Assembly: GCA_002284615.2 (NCBI GenBank)
Contig: MU069726.1
Location: 322,647 to 343,257 of the forward strand
Direction: 5' to 3'
Origin: Dunaliella salina
Taxonomy: Eukaryota > Chlorophyta > Chlorophyceae > Chlamydomonadales > Dunaliellaceae
DNA length: 20,611 bases
How positions within the stretch are numbered: the first letter of the stretch is position 1; each line of letters starts with the position of its first letter. Below are positions 15,720 through 20,611 of this stretch, piece by piece. Made by a program: the position numbers and the translations under genes. A model generated the notes under the pieces. The model was not told where the DNA came from, made no database searches, and was given only the letters and a program-made list of their open reading frames with translations.

Positions 15720-16213
15720 ATGGTCTTGGCTGTTTGTTATTTGTTTTGGAAGCTTACCAATGCTGAAGGCTATGCTGTGGCTTATGAGCTCTTTATTTCT
15801 GACCCAAAACAGTCGTGCTCAAACCCTTTGCAAAATGCCCGAGGAGTAGAGTATGACAGCATGAAGAAGCAGCCCTTAGGGTGGGAATGGGTTGACAAGC
15901 AACTAGCGAATCAAGTGCACATATTATGTGTATTATGTAGATGAGCAGCATTACCACACAACATTACCATGGGGAGGCTATGGTATCAGACAAGAAGAGA
16001 GAGGAAATTAGTGCACTTGCGCCCCGAGCAATCAGCTTTGGATGAACCTGGCCATTGTTGCATGGCTAATAGAAGCCCTGGATGTTAAGCCCAAACAAGT
16101 AGTATGCTTTTCTAAGACAATAAAATGTGTCTGACGCTGATCTTGTATGGCAGCATCCAAATTGGCTTGAAGCACACTTCAGTGAGCGCGGGCTTGCTCA
16201 TACTATCAGGTGA
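15720..16213 (+). pseudogene. Decayed coding fragments, unknown family
   Basis: Three successive open stretches have strongly coding-like composition. 15720-15944 includes AEGYAVAYELFISDPKQ and GVEYDSMKKQPLGWEWVDKQ. 15941-16045, in another frame, includes YHGEAMVSDKKREEISALAP. 16124-16213, in the same frame as the second, includes SDADLVWQHPNWLEAHFSERG. The middle stretch and the third are separated by stops. I read this as one old coding sequence with at least one frameshift and several stops. I do not recognise the family; a transposon-encoded protein or a lost host gene are both possible. Confidence 0.35.
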
Positions 16214-17600
16214 AACTATCTGGTGAAACATTGATGCAGAGTGGGTAGGATTAAATGCAATTTACAACAAAAAAGGCAAATGAAAGGCAGCTTGTCCATG
16301 CTTTTTTGTCAGCCTCAAGGGCACTTGAAGTCTCGTTAGATGACGCAGGCCCTCTCTATTTTTCTCATGCTTGTTCTGAGGACGTCTTTTGTTTTTTCCA
16401 AAACCAAGGTTTTGAGAATTCAAAACCTTGGTATTATTTTGCCTCCAAACTTATGATTTCTTTTTCACAACACTAAGAAGCCAAACTACCTGGCCGAAGG
16501 TTACATTCCCTTATGAAATGTAGTGTAATGTCATGCAGTGCAGTGCAAAATAAAATAATGTAACACAATGAAATTTAATGCGAAATGTCGCCATAGGTAA
16601 GGACACTTGAAGTCAGTGAAGGAAGGCACCATGCCATCCCTGTTGATGTGTCTGATTCAATGTCTTCAACGTCTTCAACAGATTTAATGCCAAGGCAAGG
16701 GTCTGTAAAGGCACTGTGCCATCCCTGTCCAGCCTGATTCAATGCCAACAGCTAATGACGCGTCATCAGAGCCCTCAGCAAGGCATAAAATCACCTGCTA
16801 TCAGTGAAGTACCAGGCCACCTCTGCAGCTGGATTCCGAGCAGCTTCTGCCACCTGCAGCAAGATTGCAGGTCTTCGCAAAATCATCCACAGTAAATAAT
16901 CCACAGGATTCCCCCGGTGCCTATCAAGTCAAGCAACCTCTTGAGGTAGCTCTGCAGGCTTTAGCCAACACGCAGGCGCGTGGTCTTTGTGTACTCTGAG
17001 TGTTAAATTATGGGCAGCTTCTGCCAAGTGCAGCAAGCTTTGGTTCCAATAGAGGCCCTATCCATTTGAATGCCCCAAATGAGACTTGATGCAGGCACCA
17101 AATGGACTGCAGTGATTGATGGGAACGAAAGAACGAGAGAGATGGATGAGTCAGCCTGGTGGTATAATTTTGAGATTAGGAAATTTCAAAAAGAAATGCA
17201 GTTAGTGTTGGTAACGGTTTTTTTTACCCCGACAGTCTTTTAAGTCCAGGTTTTAAGCTTGCAGGTATGGGAATCTAGAACAGGGGGCACTTGCACAAGG
17301 CAAAAAATGTTGATGAAGAAAGATGAAACAGATGCCAGCATCCCAGGAATCCAGGGACGCACAGGGCCTGACGATGGAGTTGGAGCAATTTTAACTCTTG
17401 ACTGATTTGCAGGCACAGTGATTGAAATGACCAATTACACGGAAAAAATATCAACTTGTTGCACAGCTCAACAGCCATGTGCACTCATGGAGATGACCTA
17501 CTTAAATGGGAAAGCCTACTGAGATAAAGCACACTTTTTGATCTTACCTTTACCTATCTACAATATTACCTTGTTGTAGCGAATATCAGACACCAATTGG
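16214..17600. other. Intergenic, small structures only
   Basis: A hairpin lies at 16403-16432, and at 16515-16590 a run of AATG-type phrases (GTAATG, GCAGTGCAGTGC, GTAACACAATG, TTAATGCGAAATG) looks like a degenerate short tandem repeat. Near 16610-16760 two phrases, GTGCCATCCCTGT- and ATGCCATCCCTGTT-, are duplicated. No gene recognised. Confidence 0.4.
16403..16432. repeat. 30-bp hairpin (13-bp stem, 4-nt loop)
   Basis: ACCAAGGTTTTGA, loop GAAT, TCAAAACCTTGGT. The arms are perfectly complementary. There is no U-run on either side to suggest a bacterial-type terminator, and none is expected in this genome. Confidence 0.9.
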
Positions 17601-18579
17601 ATGTCGTTTGTGCCCTCCAAAAATCCCCTGCACATGCAGCGAAATGAATGCCCAAAAATGAATGCCGGGTGTACAGAACGGCACACAGAAAGGGTCATGC
17701 AGAGCTCAGATCCACCAACCCTCTCAAAACAAGGAAAATTGTTCCAAGATTTCCAATATTTGGGGGAAGAATTGGAGTGTTTTTGGGGAAACCTTTTCCA
17801 GGCGATAGTTCAAGCAAAAGCCAGGGACACTGCTCCATGTTCAATTTTCGCCAAAAATCAGTAGGGAGATTTTTAGACTGCCAATATGTGGTTGCAGCCT
17901 GCTGTGCAGGGCGCTAGATTACCACTTCAATGGAAAAGGGTGTAATTCCAAATGGATTATGTGTAATTCCAAATTGGATTACACAACCATGCTTATATTT
18001 GCAGCCTGTAGCCATAGAACTTTCAAAGGGCACAAAAAAACAAAAACAAGTGCTCCTTCACGGTTTGCTTTATGGGACATCTGCTTGCCTGAATACCACT
18101 GTTCGATTGGAAGGACGACCGTCCGGCTTGATTGTGGCCAGCTGGAAAAACTTGGAGAACCTGTGTGGTGAATCAAAGTGAAGGCCCACACTATGGTGTT
18201 TCCTGTTTTCCATGGTCTCGTCCTTCCCTGGCTGTTGCAGTCACACTCCTTTACCTGGCCTAAACACAGCTGCTGCAAAAATTGGGTTGTGTTTCCCAAC
18301 AAATTGATACTTACGGTACGCCCTCATGCCTCTGCAGTGACGCCTGTAGCTTTGTACGCCAAGCAGGCAAGGTTTTAGTGGCCATCATAGCAACTGCAAT
18401 TGCTCTGATATACAAGTTACTTTAGTGTAGGAACTCCCGAGCCAGCCACTTCTTCAATGCTCACTGACATATACAAGTATTCAGGTTATTTTTAGGAATG
18501 CTTGCCAACAGAATTCCGTTAAGTTCGATCCTATAGGTCCGAATCGAGCCTTAGCGTCAAATGTATGAAATAGAAATTC
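17601..18579. other. Intergenic and presumed 5' flank of the PIG-O gene
   Basis: Overlapping frames at 17601-17917 and 17930-18181 have no recognisable domain. A small direct and inverted repeat lies at 17940-17984. The last few hundred bases before 18580 must hold the promoter and 5' untranslated region of the PIG-O-like gene, but I cannot point to a TATA box or other defined element. Confidence 0.4.
17940..17984. repeat. GTGTAATTCCAAAT direct repeat with an imperfect inverted arm
   Basis: GTGTAATTCCAAAT occurs at 17940-17953 and 17961-17974. The second copy is followed by TTGGATTACAC, the reverse complement of GTGTAATTCCAA with one base missing. Confidence 0.85.
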
Positions 18580-18936
18580 ATGAAGGCCCTGCGCCCTGAA
18601 TTACTGCTGCTACTGTTGCTCCTATTTTTGGTACACTTTACAGCCCTGTTCACCTTCACCAAAGGCTTCATCACCACCCGCCTGGAATTGCCCCATAAAA
18701 GTCAGTGCGCTGACTTTTGTGATGGACAGCAGGAGGCAGCCCAGCATGAAAGAAGCGCATGCTGGTCAACTGCACCCCAGCACCCCCACAGAATCCGCAA
18801 GGTTGTGCTCATGATTATTGATGCTCTCCGAGCGGACTTCTACTATGAGCCAGAATCCAACAGCTCAGCTGCAGCAACCATCATCCGTGGCTACAGTTTG
18901 CACATGCCTCGTTTGCGCACTGTCTTGCACGAAGCG
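18580..18936 (+). CDS. PIGO: GPI ethanolamine-phosphate transferase, PIG-O/GPI13 type, first coding exon (partial gene)
   Basis: This ER membrane enzyme adds ethanolamine phosphate to the third mannose of the GPI precursor. The start is ATG 18580; an in-frame TAG at 18571 excludes a longer protein. Residues 8-24 are a Leu-rich signal-anchor segment. Then come ALFTFTKGFITTRLEL (22-37), a short Cys-containing loop, an ACW motif (60-62) and KVVLMIIDALRADF (74-87). These correspond to the N-terminus of PIG-O proteins (GF-LTRLEL, ACW, VVL-IDALRFDF). Asp81 is the first metal ligand of the alkaline-phosphatase-like fold. N94-S-S is a possible glycosylation site. SLHMPRLRTVLHEA leads to a likely phase-0 donor GTGCGT at 18937; read unspliced, the frame stops at 18976-18978. 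The expected next motif (DPPTTT...LTTGSLPTF) is not found to the right within the window, so exon 2 lies beyond it. A related PIG-N/PIG-G assignment is less likely because of the TRLEL and ACW motifs. Confidence 0.85.
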
Positions 18937-19683
18937 GTGCGTACGGGTGTGTCAGAGTCCTATTTTATTCAAAAATGATTTCCCAGGACATGCCAATGTC
19001 CTAGGAGTTGTCTTGTTATGCTTTCAGGCATAGCAAATGCATGCATTGGAGGGCACTGGACTCCGACTGGGTATGACAGGTCAGAGTATAACGGGACCAG
19101 GAGTGAGACTTTAGTACCTAGTGAAGGGGCGCTTTGGAGGCCTTCGTTTTTTGCTGTGTCTAAAGGCCAGACTCCTTCAATTTTTGTTGGGTCTGAAGGT
19201 CAAGCTCCGTAGAATACCAAAAGGTGCTGAGGCCTTGGATGGATGGGGTGGATTGAGATGTCCTTTGCATAACTATTACTGAAGCCTGGGGTAAGAGACA
19301 TGAATAATTTTGCATGTGTTGTATGTTCATGTTTACCTGTGTCAGGAATTGCATTTATGCTTGAGCTGTAATTACATATTGAAATTGCAATGGTTGGTGC
19401 CTGCATGAGAGGGATGCTGTGAGGAAGCACATCAAAGACGTGCTGTCTTCATGATGATCCCTTCTGGTCTTCAAAGCTTGAATAATATTAGATTAATTTC
19501 AATTAAACTTGAATTAATGGAAGATAAAGCCCCCTCTGTTTTCTGCTGCAGAGTAGGCAAGCATAAAAAGATGCATCCCCTTGTCCACCGCATAATATTC
19601 AGACCAGGCACACTCCTGGTTTATGTTTCTGCTGATGGATTTATATTTGGCGCTTCCTGGGGATGATGCACTATCACGTTCCT

Positions 19684-19780
19684 TCTTTGACACATGTCTT
19701 TTTGTCCTCTTTGACATTTCCTCTTTGACCCTCGTGTGTGTTGCACCATCATGTCCTCTTTGACATTCCCTCTCAGGCAT
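19684..19780. repeat. TCCTCTTTGACATTYCCTCT-type short repeat
   Basis: TCCTCTTTGACATTTCCTCT near 19707 recurs as TCCTCTTTGACATTCCCTCT near 19753, with shorter TCTTTGAC variants around (CTTCTTTGACACATG, CCTCTTTGACCCTC). Confidence 0.7.
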
Positions 19781-19987
19781 GCTTTTGGACTTCTTTGAGC
19801 CATATCGCATGTGCAGGGATCCAGCTGATGGAGTCTGGCTAATGCTCACGAGTGCTCAATCACACCCAGGTTCAAAATCTGACACATCTAACACATGTTC
19901 TGTGAGCTGCTCAGTCCTTTGGCACCTGCATTTCACATTGTAGGGTACGTCCGCGTTTGTTGCTCCATTCATTGCAGACACACCCAC

Positions 19988-20105
19988 GATCACAATGAGC
20001 AGGCTCAAAACGCTGTTGACGGTGGGTGCAAGGGAAAAACAGAAATGATCACAAAGAGCCGGCTGGAAACACTGCTGACAATGGATGCGAGAAGAATCAA
20101 AGGAA
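19988..20105. repeat. 59-bp tandem duplication
   Basis: GATCACAATGAGCAGGCTCAAAACGCTGTTGAC (from 19988) is repeated from 20047 as GATCACAAAGAGCCGGCTGG-AAACACTGCTGAC, followed in both by TGG-TGC/GGATGCG and an A-rich stretch. The copies have diverged by roughly one base in six. Confidence 0.75.
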
Positions 20106-20529
20106 AAAGCAAATCCACCTGGGGAGGTATCTAGGTATCTAACAAGCAAGCGAGGGTCTTAGCAACTGGTGCAAGAGGGGAGTTCCTGGAATCTTAGTTG
20201 CAAGAGCTCGGTAGGTGCACCCCTTCCCAAGCTGCAAGCTGGAAAGGCACCCTTTTCTGAAGGAAAGGGAATAATCCATATGGAAAAAGTGACCAAGACA
20301 AGAGGCAGGTGGGATGCTATAGGGGCACCCTGACCCAGAGAAATAAATTGTCTTCTCCTTTTCTTGAAGTGGTAAAGTTGAGCCGTTGCTGTTGTAGTGC
20401 TTTTGTGCCCTGCTGCTCGAAACCTGCTTGCAGATCCTGGTCAAAACTTGTGGCTGGTATGATAACCAGTTTAGGGCCCTGCCTTTTTTCCTCAGGCCTT
20501 TCTTGAAAGACTTGCAAAGGTCGGGTGCT

Positions 20530-20533
<4 letters not shown>
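20106..20533. other. Intronic or intergenic, nothing recognised
   Basis: No repeat or coding segment recognised. Frames on both strands overlap and run into the microsatellite. Confidence 0.35.

Positions 20534-20611
<78 letters not shown>
20534..20611. repeat. (AC)n microsatellite
   Basis: Alternating AC/CA to the window edge, interrupted once by CAAAC (about 20566-20570) and once by CTCAC (about 20580-20584). It continues past the window. Minus-strand frames here are Cys/Val artefacts. Confidence 0.97.

Larger units (their letters stand above)
18937..20611 (+). other. Presumed intron 1 of the PIG-O-like gene (continues past the window)
   Basis: Sequence after the candidate donor GTGCGT contains no further PIG-O-like segment on the plus strand in any frame I could read. 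Alternative donors at 18941 (GTACGG) and 18948 (GTGTGT) are close and would add only a few codons. The intron is therefore at least about 1.67 kb. It holds small repeats (19684-19780, 19988-20105) and a terminal microsatellite. Alternatively the gene is broken here and the exon is an orphan. Confidence 0.6.

Noticed and set aside
18530..18560. GTTCGATCC...GGTCCGAATCGA resembling a tRNA T-arm
   Set aside because: No matching acceptor, D or anticodon arms fit around it. No tRNA was found in the window by eye.
20139..20606. 155-codon minus-strand frame beginning in Cys-Val repeats
   Set aside because: The start is the (AC)n microsatellite and the rest has no recognisable content. It lies inside the presumed PIG-O intron.

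Overview
The window reads as nuclear DNA of a eukaryote. It has low coding density, many tandem repeats and homopolymer C tracts, decayed retrotransposon copies, one spliced gene start and assembly gaps (384 Ns at 10198-10581, single Ns at 7581 and 9369). The only recognisable host gene is the first coding exon of a PIG-O/GPI13-type GPI ethanolamine-phosphate transferase at 18580-18936, followed by an intron that runs off the right edge. The non-LTR retrotransposon combines an RNase H domain with a C-terminal restriction-like endonuclease, which recalls the Dualen/RandI elements of green algae. Together with the abundant (CAG)n, (AC)n and poly-C tracts this suggests a green alga, possibly chlorophycean and Dunaliella-like. 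That placement is inference and no rRNA or organelle marker confirms it.

Layout. 1-2093: mostly featureless, with an AT-rich island (about 440-1075) and a possible terminal exon (1872-2020). 2094-2373: a short-unit minisatellite. 3175-3345: degenerate repeats, followed by a 35-bp near-perfect palindrome (3423-3457). 3545-3950 (minus), 5530-5750 (plus) and 6068-6155 (minus): 3' ends of retrotransposons related to the larger copy at 13049-14591. 4141-5098: a short dispersed repeat present as an inverted pair. 6156-9200: no recognised gene, only weak open frames and small repeats. 9200-9735: a 52-bp tandem array with an alternating 104-bp dimer. 10198-10581: gap. 10862-12455: a roughly 228-bp tandem repeat carrying an 849-bp inverted-repeat DNA transposon (11272-12120) with a perfect 8-bp target duplication. 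The transposon contains an intron-bearing reading frame. 12495-13048 and 14592-14826: one 102-bp minisatellite split in two by the 5'-truncated retrotransposon. 14827-16260: fragments of decayed coding sequence of unknown origin. 16261-18570: no gene seen, apart from a small hairpin. 18580 to the end: the PIG-O gene start, its intron and a terminal (AC)n microsatellite.

The most interesting parts are the nested mobile elements: the small DNA transposon with an apparently captured, spliced gene fragment, and the RNase H plus restriction-like-endonuclease retrotransposon that landed inside a minisatellite. No operon-like or co-operating gene set is visible. The only cellular pathway represented is GPI-anchor synthesis in the endoplasmic reticulum.
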